Shown here: positions 8,326 through 16,938 of the stretch, piece after piece
How the letters are laid out: every line of letters begins with the position of its first letter
How positions within the stretch are numbered: position 1 is the first letter of the stretch
Origin: Peteryoungia ipomoeae
Lineage (GTDB): Bacteria; Pseudomonadota; Alphaproteobacteria; Rhizobiales; Rhizobiaceae
Direction of reading: 5' to 3'
Assembly (NCBI RefSeq): GCF_004912165.1
Contig: NZ_STGV01000001.1
Span: 806,001-870,000, forward strand
Length of the DNA stretch: 64,000 bases
Made by a program: the position numbers and the translations under genes
The notes under the pieces: generated by a model
Seen by the model: the letters and a program-made list of their open reading frames with translations, nothing else
Databases searched by the model: none
What the model was told of the DNA's origin: nothing

Positions 8326-9465
8326 TTGGACGATCAGACCCAACTGAAACGCACCCCCCTTTATGATTTTCACGTGTCGCTTGGCGCCAAGATGGTACCC
8401 TTTGCCGGCTATGACATGCCGGTTCAGTATCCGGCTGGCGTCCTGAAAGAGCACCTTCATACCCGGGCCGCTGCCGGTCTCTTTGACGTTTCCCATATGG
8501 GCCAGGTCGAGCTGGTAGCTGCTTCCGGCGCCTATGCTGACGCGGCGCAGGCACTGGAAACGCTTGTTCCCGTCGATATTCTCGGCCTGAAGGACGGACG
8601 CCAGCGCTATGGCTTCTTCACCGACGAAAACGGCGGCATTCTCGATGACCTGATGATCTCCCGGCTCGGCGAACGCCTGCTGGTCGTCGTCAATGCCGGC
8701 TGCAAGGATGCCGACATCGCTCATATGCGGGCAAAGCTGCCTGAGGGCGTGAAGGTCCTCGTGCATGACGATCGTGCGCTTCTGGCGCTGCAAGGCCCAA
8801 AGGCCGAAGCCGTCCTCGCCGCTCTCAGCCCGGCCGTCGCATCGATGAAGTTCATGGATGTCAGCGAATTCTTGCTTGGCGACATCCCTGCCCTCGTCTC
8901 CCGCACCGGTTATTCCGGCGAGGACGGCTTTGAGATCTCGGTGTCTGCCGATCATGCCGCCGCGCTTGCCAAGGCCCTGCTCGAGCAGTCCGATTGTCAG
9001 CCCATCGGTCTCGGTGCGCGCGATTCGCTGCGTCTGGAAGCCGGTCTCTGCCTTTACGGCAACGACATCGACACCACGACCTCGCCGGTTGAGGCCTCGA
9101 TCGAATGGGGCATCCAGAAGGTCCGACGATCGGGTGGCGCCCGCCAAGGCGGCTTTCCGGGTGCCGAACGAATTCTCGCTGAGCTTGACAATGGCGTCTC
9201 CCGCCGCCGTGTCGGGTTGAAGCCCGAGGGCAAGGCCCCGGTGCGCCCGCCGGCCAGACTGTTTGCAGATGCAGAAGGCAAGACCGAGATCGGCCATGTC
9301 TCGTCAGGCGGTTTCGGCCCGAGCGTCGAGAGCCCTGTCGCGATGGGTTACGTGCCGACCGCAATGGCCGCCCCTGGCACCCAGGTTTTCGCGGAGGTGC
9401 GTGGCAAGCTGATGCCGCTCACCGTCTCCGCCCTTCCCTTCATCGCCCCCACCTATAAACGCTGA
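8326..9465 (+). CDS. gcvT: Glycine cleavage system T protein, aminomethyltransferase
   Basis: 379 residues from a TTG start. The upstream frame to 8275 runs through the leader and is not family-like. Hallmarks are [10 protein letters not shown] near the N-terminus, [11 protein letters not shown], and [15 protein letters not shown], which form the folate-binding domain; the C-terminal barrel follows. GcvT transfers the methylene carbon from the aminomethyl-lipoyl arm of GcvH to tetrahydrofolate and releases ammonia. It is the first gene of gcvTHP behind a tandem glycine riboswitch and 20 bp ahead of gcvH. Confidence 0.95.
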   Translation: MDDQTQLKRTPLYDFHVSLGAKMVPFAGYDMPVQYPAGVLKEHLHTRAAAGLFDVSHMGQVELVAASGAYADAAQALETLVPVDILGLKDGRQRYGFFTDENGGILDDLMISRLGERLLVVVNAGCKDADIAHMRAKLPEGVKVLVHDDRALLALQGPKAEAVLAALSPAVASMKFMDVSEFLLGDIPALVSRTGYSGEDGFEISVSADHAAALAKALLEQSDCQPIGLGARDSLRLEAGLCLYGNDIDTTTSPVEASIEWGIQKVRRSGGARQGGFPGAERILAELDNGVSRRRVGLKPEGKAPVRPPARLFADAEGKTEIGHVSSGGFGPSVESPVAMGYVPTAMAAPGTQVFAEVRGKLMPLTVSALPFIAPTYKR

Positions 9466-9485
9466 AAAAATCTCCGGAGAGAACC

Positions 9486-9848
9486 ATGCTGAAATTTACC
9501 GCTGAACACGAATGGCTGAAGATCGAGGGCGATGTCGCCACCGTCGGTATCACCACCCACGCCGCCGGCCAGCTCGGCGATCTTGTCTTCGTTGAACTGC
9601 CGGAGGAAGGCGCCAGCTTCAAGAAGGATGCCGGTGCCGCGACCGTCGAAAGCGTCAAGGCGGCGTCTGACGTCTACTGCCCGCTCGATGGTGAAATCGT
9701 CGAGATCAATCAGGCGATCGTCGACGATCCGTCGCTGGTCAATTCCGATCCGGAAGGCGCTGCTTGGTTCTTCAAGCTGAAGCTCGCCAACCCGTCGGAT
9801 GCCGATGCGCTTCTCGACGAGGCCGCCTACAAGGAGCTGATCGCGTAA
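9486..9848 (+). CDS. gcvH: Glycine cleavage system H protein
   Basis: 120 residues, close to the usual length. The lipoylation site is K58 within ESVKAASD, and the barrel-forming [12 protein letters not shown] precedes it. GcvH is the mobile lipoyl carrier that shuttles the aminomethyl group from GcvP to GcvT. AGGAGAGAACC-like sequence (CCGGAGAGAACC) precedes the ATG. The stop codon overlaps the gcvP start by one base (TAATG). Confidence 0.96.
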   Translation: MLKFTAEHEWLKIEGDVATVGITTHAAGQLGDLVFVELPEEGASFKKDAGAATVESVKAASDVYCPLDGEIVEINQAIVDDPSLVNSDPEGAAWFFKLKLANPSDADALLDEAAYKELIA

Positions 9849-12706
9849 TGACGACGGAATTCCAGTTCACGGATTACGATCCTTACGATTTCGCCAACCG
9901 GCGCCATATCGGCCCCTCGCCGGTCGAAATGACCGAGATGCTGAAGACTGTCGGCTATCACTCGCTCGACGCGCTGATCGACGCGACGGTCCCCGGCTCG
10001 ATCCGCCAGAAGGTGCCGCTCACCTGGGGTGCGGCGATGACCGAGCGCGAGGCGCTCGACAAGCTGCGGGAAACGGCGAACAAGAACAAGGTTCTGACGT
10101 CGCTGATCGGTCAGGGCTATTACGGCACGATCACGCCGCCGGTCATCCAGCGCAATATTCTGGAAAACCCGGCCTGGTACACGGCCTATACGCCCTACCA
10201 GCCGGAAATCAGCCAAGGCCGCCTCGAGGCACTCCTCAACTTCCAGACCATGGTAACCGACCTCACCGGTCTCGACGTGGCGAACGCCTCGCTGCTCGAT
10301 GAAGCCACCGCTGCTGCCGAAGCCATGGCGCTCTGCCAGCGCAGCGCCAAGACCGAGGCGACCGGCTTCTTCGTTGACAAGGACTGCCATCCGCAGACGA
10401 TCGCCGTCATCCAGACCCGCGCCGAACCGCTCGGCTGGAACGTTATCGTCGGCGATCCCTTCACCGATCTCGATCCGACGGAAGTCTTCGGCGCGATCTT
10501 CCAGTATCCCGGTACGCACGGCCATGTGCATGACTTCTCCGGCTTGATCGCCCGACTGCATCAGACCGGCGCACTGGCTGCCGTTGCCGCCGACATTCTC
10601 GCGCTGCTGCTTCTCAAGTCGCCTGGTGAAATGGGGGCCGACATCGCCATCGGCTCGACCCAGCGCTTTGGCGTGCCCATGGGGTATGGCGGTCCGCATG
10701 CGGCCTATATGGCGGTCAAGGACGCGATTAAGCGTTCCATGCCCGGCCGTCTCGTCGGCGTCTCCGTCGATGCGCGCGGCAACCGCGCCTATCGCTTGTC
10801 GCTGCAGACCCGCGAACAGCATATCCGCCGTGAAAAGGCGACCTCGAACATCTGCACCGCGCAGGTGCTGCTTGCCGTCATGGCTTCGATGTATGCCGTC
10901 TTCCACGGTCCGAAGGGCCTGAAGGCGATTGCCCAGCAGGTGCACCAGAAGACGGTGATCCTCGCCAAGGGCCTGGAAAAGCTCGGCTATACGATCGAGC
11001 CTAAAAGCTTCTTCGACACGATCACCGTCGAAGTCGGCCATATGCAGGGCCTCGTCATGCGGGCAGCGATTGCCGAGGGCGTCAACCTGCGTAAGGTCGG
11101 CGAGACCAAGGTCGGCATCGCGCTCGACGAGCGCACGCGCCCGGCCACGCTCGAAGCAGTCTGGCGTGCCTTCGGCGGTCACTTCAAGGTCGACGACTTC
11201 GCTTCAGATTATCGTCTTCCGAAGGATCTGCTCCGAACCAGCGAATACCTGACGCATCCGATCTTCCACATGAACCGCGCCGAAAGCGAGATGACCCGCT
11301 ATATCCGCCGGCTCTCGGACCGCGATCTTGCCCTCGACCGGGCCATGATCCCGCTCGGCTCCTGCACGATGAAGCTGAACGCGACTGCGGAAATGCTGCC
11401 GATCACCTGGCCGGAATTTTCCGACATCCATCCCTTCGTCCCGGCCGATCAGGCGCTGGGTTACAAGGAGATGATCGACGACCTCTCGGAAAAGCTTTGT
11501 GCCGTCACCGGCTACGATGCGATCTCCATGCAGCCAAACTCGGGCGCACAAGGAGAGTATGCCGGTCTTCTGACGATCCGCGCCTATCACCTTGCCCGCG
11601 GCGACGCGCATCGCACGGTCTGCCTGATCCCGACGTCCGCGCATGGCACCAATCCGGCCTCGGCCCAGATGGTCGGCATGACGGTCGTGCCGGTCAAGTC
11701 CAAGGACAATGGCGACGTCGACCTCGACGACTTCCGCGCCAAGGCGGAACAGCATGCAGACAACCTCTCCTGCTGCATGATCACCTATCCCTCGACGCAT
11801 GGCGTGTTCGAGGAGACGGTGCGCGAGATCTGCGAGATCACCCACCAGCATGGCGGCCAGGTCTATCTCGACGGTGCCAACATGAATGCCATGGTCGGCG
11901 TCGCCCGTCCGGGTGACATCGGTTCTGACGTTTCCCACCTCAACCTGCACAAGACCTTCTGCATTCCGCATGGCGGGGGTGGTCCGGGCATGGGGCCGAT
12001 CGGCGTCAAGGCGCATCTTGCACCCTACCTGCCCGGCCACGTCGTCACCGATGGTCGTCCGGGCGCGGTTTCGGCGGGTCCTTACGGTTCGCCGTCGATC
12101 CTGCCGATCAGCTGGTCCTACTGCCTGATGATGGGCGGCGAAGGTCTGACCCAGGCGACGAAGGTGGCGATCCTCAACGCCAACTACATCGCGGCACGGC
12201 TAAAGGGTGCCTATGACGTCCTCTATACGTCTGCCTCGGGTCGCGTGGCGCATGAATGCATCATCGATACCCGTCCGTTGCAGGCCTCGGCCGGCGTGAC
12301 CGTCGACGATGTGGCGAAGCGCCTGATTGACTGCGGTTTCCATGCGCCGACCATGAGCTGGCCGGTTGCGGGTACTTTGATGATCGAGCCGACGGAATCC
12401 GAGACCAAGGCCGAGATCGACCGTTTCTGCGATGCCATGCTGGCTATCCGCGAGGAAGCCCGCGACATCGAGGAAGGCCGGATGGACAAGGCAGACAACC
12501 CGCTCAAAAACGCGCCGCACACGGTAGAAGACCTGGTCGGCGAGTGGACGCGTCCCTACAGCCGCGAGCAGGCCTGCTACCCGCCGGGCGCCTTCCGGGT
12601 GGACAAGTACTGGTCCTCGGTCAACCGCGTCGACAATGTCTATGGCGACCGCAACCTCGTTTGCACATGCCCGCCGATGGAGGCTTACGCCGAGGCGGCC
12701 GAGTAA
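9848..12706 (+). CDS. gcvP: Glycine dehydrogenase (decarboxylating), P protein
   Basis: 952 residues, a full-length single-chain P protein with two related halves. The pyridoxal phosphate lysine is about K702 in [20 protein letters not shown], and HGTNPASA and the N-terminal RHIGPS are also typical. It decarboxylates glycine and loads the aminomethyl group on lipoyl-GcvH. The start at 9848 overlaps the gcvH stop; a longer frame into gcvH is rejected. A strong terminator follows the stop by about 20 bp. Confidence 0.96.
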   Translation: MTTEFQFTDYDPYDFANRRHIGPSPVEMTEMLKTVGYHSLDALIDATVPGSIRQKVPLTWGAAMTEREALDKLRETANKNKVLTSLIGQGYYGTITPPVIQRNILENPAWYTAYTPYQPEISQGRLEALLNFQTMVTDLTGLDVANASLLDEATAAAEAMALCQRSAKTEATGFFVDKDCHPQTIAVIQTRAEPLGWNVIVGDPFTDLDPTEVFGAIFQYPGTHGHVHDFSGLIARLHQTGALAAVAADILALLLLKSPGEMGADIAIGSTQRFGVPMGYGGPHAAYMAVKDAIKRSMPGRLVGVSVDARGNRAYRLSLQTREQHIRREKATSNICTAQVLLAVMASMYAVFHGPKGLKAIAQQVHQKTVILAKGLEKLGYTIEPKSFFDTITVEVGHMQGLVMRAAIAEGVNLRKVGETKVGIALDERTRPATLEAVWRAFGGHFKVDDFASDYRLPKDLLRTSEYLTHPIFHMNRAESEMTRYIRRLSDRDLALDRAMIPLGSCTMKLNATAEMLPITWPEFSDIHPFVPADQALGYKEMIDDLSEKLCAVTGYDAISMQPNSGAQGEYAGLLTIRAYHLARGDAHRTVCLIPTSAHGTNPASAQMVGMTVVPVKSKDNGDVDLDDFRAKAEQHADNLSCCMITYPSTHGVFEETVREICEITHQHGGQVYLDGANMNAMVGVARPGDIGSDVSHLNLHKTFCIPHGGGGPGMGPIGVKAHLAPYLPGHVVTDGRPGAVSAGPYGSPSILPISWSYCLMMGGEGLTQATKVAILNANYIAARLKGAYDVLYTSASGRVAHECIIDTRPLQASAGVTVDDVAKRLIDCGFHAPTMSWPVAGTLMIEPTESETKAEIDRFCDAMLAIREEARDIEEGRMDKADNPLKNAPHTVEDLVGEWTRPYSREQACYPPGAFRVDKYWSSVNRVDNVYGDRNLVCTCPPMEAYAEAAE

Positions 12707-12725
12707 CGCCTCTCTTCGAACACAG

Positions 12726-12750
12726 GAACGCCGCCGTTATGGCGGCGTTC
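12726..12750 (+). terminator. Terminator of the gcvTHP operon
   Basis: A perfect 10-bp stem, GAACGCCGCC and GGCGGCGTTC, with a 5-nt loop, followed by TTCATTT. It lies 19 bp after the gcvP stop. Confidence 0.88.
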
Positions 12751-12839
12751 TTCATTTGTGGTTACGGCCACGCGCACAGCGTGATGGAACAGATTGCCAT
12801 GGTCTTCGTTTTTCCACCGTTCAAAACAGGAGATCGAAC

Positions 12840-13166
12840 ATGCGCAATACGCTTATTTTCGCCAGTGCGGCGGCTGTTCTGACGCTGTCGGCGTCGGCCT
12901 ACGCGCAGGAAACCGTCATCATCCAGCAGGCCCCGGTCGCTACCCATTCCACCGTCGTCATCCCCGCACCTGCGCGGACCTATGTGATGGAACGTGAAGT
13001 CCGTTCGGTCCCCTACGAAGGCGACGTTCTCGTCGGTCGCGTGATCGAAGATCCAGTCGAACTCTATCCGATCGATGGCTATAGCGACTACTCTTACACC
13101 GTCATCAACGAGCAACGCGTGATTGTAGACCCGCAAACGCGAGAGATCGTCGAGATTATCGAATAA
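12840..13166 (+). CDS. DUF1236-like periplasmic protein
   Basis: 108 residues with a clean Sec signal (MRNTLIFASAAAVLTLSASAYA) and a processed form rich in Val, Tyr and acidic residues. The stretch RSVPYEGDVLVGRVIEDPVELYPI and the end VIVDPQTREIVEIIE resemble the DUF1236 family of small alphaproteobacterial envelope proteins, whose function is unknown. AGGAGATCGAAC precedes the ATG at 12840. Longer upstream frames are rejected because they run through the gcv terminator. It is monocistronic. Confidence 0.82.
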   Translation: MRNTLIFASAAAVLTLSASAYAQETVIIQQAPVATHSTVVIPAPARTYVMEREVRSVPYEGDVLVGRVIEDPVELYPIDGYSDYSYTVINEQRVIVDPQTREIVEIIE

Positions 13167-13186
13167 TCGTCACGAGCAGCGATCGA

Positions 13187-13207
13187 GGCCCGGCACATTG
13201 CCGGGCC
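13187..13207 (+). terminator. Hairpin after the DUF1236-like gene
   Basis: GGCCCGGCA and TGCCGGGCC form a 9-bp stem with a 3-nt loop, 20 bp after the stop codon. There is no T-run, so it is either a weak terminator or a transcript-protecting stem. Confidence 0.6.
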
Positions 13208-13383
13208 AACCGCTTTCCGTCCGCACCGATTTTAGCCTCACGCCGAAATAAGGTCCCCAAGCGTTGCAGATCGATACATTTTCATCGTGCGCCCTCATCT
13301 TTCAGAAAGCCTGATAATTGAGGTTTCCCTAAATCTTATGCGCTAGCCTGTGGTCAATGACACTTTTAGCGGGTTCAAGAACG

Positions 13384-13710
13384 ATGAGCATCGGTTCCGT
13401 GATGGCGATATCCTTGTCCGGCATGCAGGCGCAGACACAAAAACTTTCTGCAACCGCCAGCAACGTCGCCAACGCCCTCACACCCGGTTATAATCGTCTG
13501 GAAACGCAGTTCAACACCACGGCAAGCGGCGGCGTTTCTGCCTCCACATTCCCCTCAGGTCAGCCATCCCTTCCCGAAAGCTCGAATGTCGACATTGCAT
13601 CCGAAATGCTGTCGCTGATCCAAGCCGAGCTCGCTTTCAAGGCAAATGCCAGTGCCTGGGAGAGCGGCGCGGACATGTGGGATGTGCTGAAAACCATCGT
13701 GCGTGACTAG
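13384..13710 (+). CDS. Short flagellar rod-like protein (FlgC/FlgG-type termini only)
   Basis: The 108 residues look like the two ends of a flagellar rod protein joined with little between. The N-terminus contains ISLSGMQAQTQKLSATASNVANALTPGY, the conserved N-terminal flagellar rod helix. The C-terminus VDIASEMLSLIQAELAFKANASAW is the conserved C-terminal helix. True FlgC or FlgB proteins are slightly longer and sit in flagellar operons; this one stands alone with no flagellar neighbours. The ATG at 13384 is preferred, although an upstream ATG at 13357 is possible. Role unknown. Confidence 0.78.
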   Translation: MSIGSVMAISLSGMQAQTQKLSATASNVANALTPGYNRLETQFNTTASGGVSASTFPSGQPSLPESSNVDIASEMLSLIQAELAFKANASAWESGADMWDVLKTIVRD

Positions 13711-13925
13711 ACCCAGCCCGCGAGTGCAACGCTATAAGGCCCGGTGGTCACGGTCCCGCCGCCTCAATGTTGCTGCGTGAAAAAGATAGGGTGAGGCCCC
13801 AGCCCAAAAAAAGCTGACCCTCCCCCCCTCTCGAACAAGGCGGATGCAGATTTTAGCCTTGAAAATTGCCCAAACAACAGGGCACATCATTTAGTTGTAG
13901 AACAGTTGCAAGCGGAACAAGGACA

Positions 13926-14228
13926 ATGGCTAACTCTGCGCTCGATACAATTTCCGAACTCGTTCGTTCATTCCAGATAGGCTCGCGGCAGCTGTTTGAA
14001 CGCGCTTTCCATCATCACTTGACGATCGCGACCGAGGCGGCCCGCGGGAACCACTATGTCGACGATTGCGTCGATCTCGTGCACGAGGCGCTGGATCGGT
14101 TGTTCGCGGATGACAGTGAAGCCGATGCCGCCCGCGCCCATCTTCTGGGCGCGATTGAAGCATTGCGTGACGAACTCTGTCTGAGCAGCGCGAATGAACC
14201 GGCCTATGTCAGAGCGACGGCAAGCTGA
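13926..14228 (+). CDS. Hypothetical protein next to the quorum-sensing genes
   Basis: 100 residues, soluble, mostly helical by composition, with acidic stretches (FADDSEADAARAH) and a His cluster (AFHHHLTIATEA). I do not recognise the family. AAGGAC lies before the ATG at 13926; an earlier ATG at 13866 has no ribosome site. It runs toward the cinS-like gene with only 9 bp between the two stop codons, which suggests a shared stable boundary rather than a common job. Confidence 0.65.
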   Translation: MANSALDTISELVRSFQIGSRQLFERAFHHHLTIATEAARGNHYVDDCVDLVHEALDRLFADDSEADAARAHLLGAIEALRDELCLSSANEPAYVRATAS

Positions 14229-14237
14229 CCCGTCCCG

Positions 14238-14447
14238 TCAGCCGTGCCGCAGATCAGACGGCTGTTCCACGGTTGCAGCATTGGCCGCAAGCGATACCAT
14301 CTGCAAGAGGTGATCAAGAAACCGGGTTTCTTCACTCAGCGGTTCCTTCAAACCAACGCTGTGAATGATCTCGCGAAGGCTTCGAACCTGTTCGCCAACG
14401 ATGGCTCGGACATAGAGGTCCGATGAGGGGAAGTTGCCGCTCTGCAT
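14238..14447 (-). CDS. Small protein coupled to the AHL synthase gene, CinS-like
   Basis: 69 residues, soluble and helical, with SDLYVRAIVGEQVRSLREIIH near the middle. The ATG at 14447 comes 1 bp after the luxI stop and is preceded by GGAGAGTAAC inside the end of luxI, so translation is likely coupled. In Rhizobium leguminosarum the AHL synthase gene cinI is directly followed by cinS, which encodes a small anti-repressor that acts on PraR. Position, size and coupling match that arrangement. I name it CinS-like by context; sequence identity was not tested. Confidence 0.6.
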   Translation of the reverse strand: MQSGNFPSSDLYVRAIVGEQVRSLREIIHSVGLKEPLSEETRFLDHLLQMVSLAANAATVEQPSDLRHG

Positions 14448-14448
14448 G

Positions 14449-15150
14449 TTACTCTCCTGCAAGTCTCTGATATTCGACAACACCATGCAGCTCGCCGACA
14501 TGCGCCAACCGTTTCAGGCGTTCCGGCCCAAACGGGTTGCCATGCGCCCTCTCCAGGTCCACCAGACTGCCCGTGATGTTGTATAATTCGTGATGTTTGA
14601 CCAAGGCGCGTGCAGAAGGCACAGCGCAAATCGGCACGATCAGCGACCCGTCCAGAACGGAGGGCGCGGCAAGCGGTGTCACCGTCCAGCCTGTGCCGAT
14701 CAAAAGATTGACCAGCTTCGGGTGAGTCTGCACGATCAACTGTTCGATACCGGCGATCAATGCGTATTCCAGAACAGCCGTCATGAGAGCGTTCGAGATG
14801 GGCACGCCACCGATCTTGGTATCGCTCGCTTCCGCGATGCAGCGGGTCCATTCGTAGACCCTCGGACCGCGCGGCCAGTCCCGCCCGTCCATCAGGTGAG
14901 GGTACACATCCGACAACAGATGCGGTGCCAGCGTGGGCAGCAGACGCGTGTAGCCGACCACCTTATCGCCCACGATCAGGGGCAGATGGATGGCGTCATC
15001 GGTATCGAACTGGTCGATCTCCCGCCCGTCAGCACGGCGAATGGCCTCCCAGCCAAGACGTTCGACGAATTGTTCATGGCGAAAGCGCCATATCTTTTCC
15101 ATCAACGCGGAATGGCGGGCGCAATCGGCGCCGACGATGGTCGCTAACAT
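14449..15150 (-). CDS. Acyl-homoserine-lactone synthase, LuxI family
   Basis: 233 residues with the invariant LuxI residues. The N-terminus has the Arg and Phe of WRFRHEQF and the Trp of RLGWE; EIDQFDTDD supplies the two Asp residues; GYTRLLPT follows; and PRVYEWTR carries the conserved Glu and Arg. The enzyme makes an N-acyl homoserine lactone from S-adenosylmethionine and acyl-ACP. It lies 71 bp downstream of a luxR gene in the same direction and is followed by a tiny coupled gene, as in cinR-cinI-cinS. The acyl chain cannot be predicted here. Confidence 0.92.
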   Translation of the reverse strand: MLATIVGADCARHSALMEKIWRFRHEQFVERLGWEAIRRADGREIDQFDTDDAIHLPLIVGDKVVGYTRLLPTLAPHLLSDVYPHLMDGRDWPRGPRVYEWTRCIAEASDTKIGGVPISNALMTAVLEYALIAGIEQLIVQTHPKLVNLLIGTGWTVTPLAAPSVLDGSLIVPICAVPSARALVKHHELYNITGSLVDLERAHGNPFGPERLKRLAHVGELHGVVEYQRLAGE

Positions 15151-15203
15151 TATTGCTCCTCTCGATGTTTCAGGGAGAGTGCAACAAGCCCGCCGCAGCC
15201 CCT

Positions 15204-15221
15204 ATAGGCTGATTGGCCTAT
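15204..15221. promoter_or_regulatory. 18-bp dyad, candidate lux-type operator of luxI
   Basis: ATAGGC (15204-15209) and GCCTAT (15216-15221) are perfect inverted repeats separated by 6 bp. The dyad starts right after the luxR stop codon and is centred about 62 bp before the luxI ATG, where a LuxR-type activator would bind ahead of the -35 region. The 18-bp length equals that of the TraR box. It could instead be a weak terminator of luxR, but no T-run follows. Confidence 0.45.
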
Positions 15222-15962
15222 TTATCTGATGATCCCGATTCGAATTGCCTCCGCAATGAGTTGTGCCCTGTTGACACTGTTCAACCTGCGGCAGGCGGAT
15301 GCCACTTCATGCTGGACGGTCTTCTCCGAAATCCCGAGGATCTGTCCGATTTCCCAATTGGTCTTGCCAGCCGCACACCACAGAATCACTTCACGCTCAC
15401 GCGGCGTCACCTTGAGGGCTGCCGCCATGCGGGAGAGATCGGGCTCCATCAGGAAAGCCCGCAGCCTGTTATGGGCGAAGATTGCCACCATTTGCAGCGC
15501 GCCACGCTGCTCATCCGACAAATCCACCTTGCGCGCACCAAAGGTCACGATGGCCTGAAAGCCGCCGACGGAATGCAGCGGCACACTGTAACCGTCCATC
15601 ATTCCAAAATTCGTCGCTTCGTCCATCACCCGGCGTGACGCCCGCGACAGGGGCACATCGCGCAGCGCTTCGGACCAGACAAAGGCCTCGTCCGACATCC
15701 GCGTGCGATGAATGACCGGGTCAATATGCACATAGTTTTCGCGGACATACCGCTCGAACCATTCGTCCGGCCAGGCGTTGAGCATCATATAGGGATCGAG
15801 GCGTTCATTCGGCAGCGGGATCCCGGCAATGGCATAACAGTCCATTCCGAAGGCCTTGGCCGCGGCTTCAAGTCCGTCCAGAACCTCGGCTTTCGAGGTC
15901 GCCTGCCCGCACAAACTCATGAAGTCGAACATGGCGTTCGCCGTCGCCTGCCGTTTCAGCAT
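15222..15962 (-). CDS. LuxR family autoinducer-responsive regulator
   Basis: 246 residues. The N-terminal autoinducer-binding domain (about 15-170) holds the expected Trp, Tyr and Asp ligands in NAWPDEWFERY and HIDPV and a Trp in FVWSEA. The C-terminal LuxR HTH (about 178-240) contains LTPREREVILWCAAGKTNWEI and SEKTVQHEVASACRRL. The ATG at 15962 is chosen because GGCGGGGG precedes it and the longer frame starts with an atypical Arg/Cys-rich stretch. It lies just upstream of luxI and probably activates it on AHL binding; CinR is the likely counterpart. Confidence 0.9.
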   Translation of the reverse strand: MLKRQATANAMFDFMSLCGQATSKAEVLDGLEAAAKAFGMDCYAIAGIPLPNERLDPYMMLNAWPDEWFERYVRENYVHIDPVIHRTRMSDEAFVWSEALRDVPLSRASRRVMDEATNFGMMDGYSVPLHSVGGFQAIVTFGARKVDLSDEQRGALQMVAIFAHNRLRAFLMEPDLSRMAAALKVTPREREVILWCAAGKTNWEIGQILGISEKTVQHEVASACRRLNSVNRAQLIAEAIRIGIIR

Positions 15963-16091
15963 CGTTGCCCCCGCCACACGCTGTTTAAATCGATTTAGAA
16001 CGCAAACGCGTGTCGATGCAAGCTGCTTCCGCAACCCACACGATTACTGGCGAATTCCAGGGGTATTGAGACGGGCCTGGGCTGACCCTGG

Positions 16092-16478
16092 TCAGGCCTG
16101 CTCGGCCTCCCGGCGCTGTGCAAGCTCAGCCAGATCCGCAGCCTTCAGCTCAACGGACTCGCCGCATCCACAGGCGGAGGTCTGGTTCGGGTTGTGGAAG
16201 GTAAATCCCGAGCGCAAGGTGGTGGTCTCGAACCCCATCTCCGTCCCGAGGAGATAAAGCACCGCCGCCGGATCGATCCAAACAGTCGCGCCATCCTTCT
16301 CGATCCGATCGTCGCGAGGATTGGGATCGCTGACCAGATCGATGGTGTATTCCATCCCGGCGCAACCACCCTTCTTGATCCCCACCCTGATGCCTTTGGC
16401 ATCCGGCGCGGAATTGGCAACGATCGACTTTACCCGCGCGGCAGCCGCATCGCTGAGCGTCATGACTTGAAACGCCAT
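16092..16478 (-). CDS. sufA: A-type Fe-S carrier SufA (HesB/IscA family)
   Basis: 128 residues with the three conserved cysteines of A-type carriers: C39 in KKGGCAG and C103 and C105 in CGCG. Residues 107-128 are a charged tail not found in the shortest family members. SufA accepts clusters from the SufBCD scaffold and passes them to target proteins. It is the last gene of the leftward suf operon, 75 bp after sufX. A second A-type protein, ErpA-like, is encoded at 52315-52647. Confidence 0.93.
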   Translation of the reverse strand: MAFQVMTLSDAAAARVKSIVANSAPDAKGIRVGIKKGGCAGMEYTIDLVSDPNPRDDRIEKDGATVWIDPAAVLYLLGTEMGFETTTLRSGFTFHNPNQTSACGCGESVELKAADLAELAQRREAEQA

Positions 16479-16553
16479 TCGTCATCTCCTTCGCTGACCG
16501 GGTTCAAGGCCCGGCGCTTCGTCATTCGAATGTAGAGAGCGACTTGACCTCTA

Positions 16554-16928
16554 TCAATACCAGCCGACCGCGACCTGCGCTTCTTCCGACATGCGGTCCG
16601 GGGTCCATGGTGGATCAAAGCTCATTTCAACCTCCACACCGGCGACGCCCTCAACAGCGCCCACGGCATTTTCCACCCAGCCCGGCATTTCGCCGGCAAC
16701 CGGGCAGCCCGGAGCCGTCAGCGTCATGACGATTTTGACCATGCGGTCGTCCTCGATATCGATCTTGTAGATCAGGCCGAGTTCAAAGATGTCTGCGGGG
16801 ATTTCCGGATCATAGACAGTCTTCAGCGCCGCGATGATGTCATCCGACAACCGTGCCACCTCTTCGGGTGGGATCGCGGTGTTGACGATGCCCTCGCGGA
16901 CGTCAGGCTTGCTTTCAGTGTCGGTCAT
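16554..16928 (-). CDS. sufT: SUF-associated DUF59/MIP18 family protein (SufT/SufX)
   Basis: 124 residues of the DUF59 (MIP18, PaaD-like) family. Hallmarks are LKTVYDPEIPADIFELGLIY and the conserved Cys in TLTAPGCPVAGEMP. DUF59 proteins take part in Fe-S cluster maturation, and the copy inside alphaproteobacterial suf operons is called SufT or, in Agrobacterium, SufX. The ATG at 16928 follows TGAGGATAAAACC; a start at 16961 would overlap sufS and lacks a site. It lies 10 bp after the sufS stop. Confidence 0.9.
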   Translation of the reverse strand: MTDTESKPDVREGIVNTAIPPEEVARLSDDIIAALKTVYDPEIPADIFELGLIYKIDIEDDRMVKIVMTLTAPGCPVAGEMPGWVENAVGAVEGVAGVEVEMSFDPPWTPDRMSEEAQVAVGWY

Positions 16929-16938
16929 GGTTTTATCC

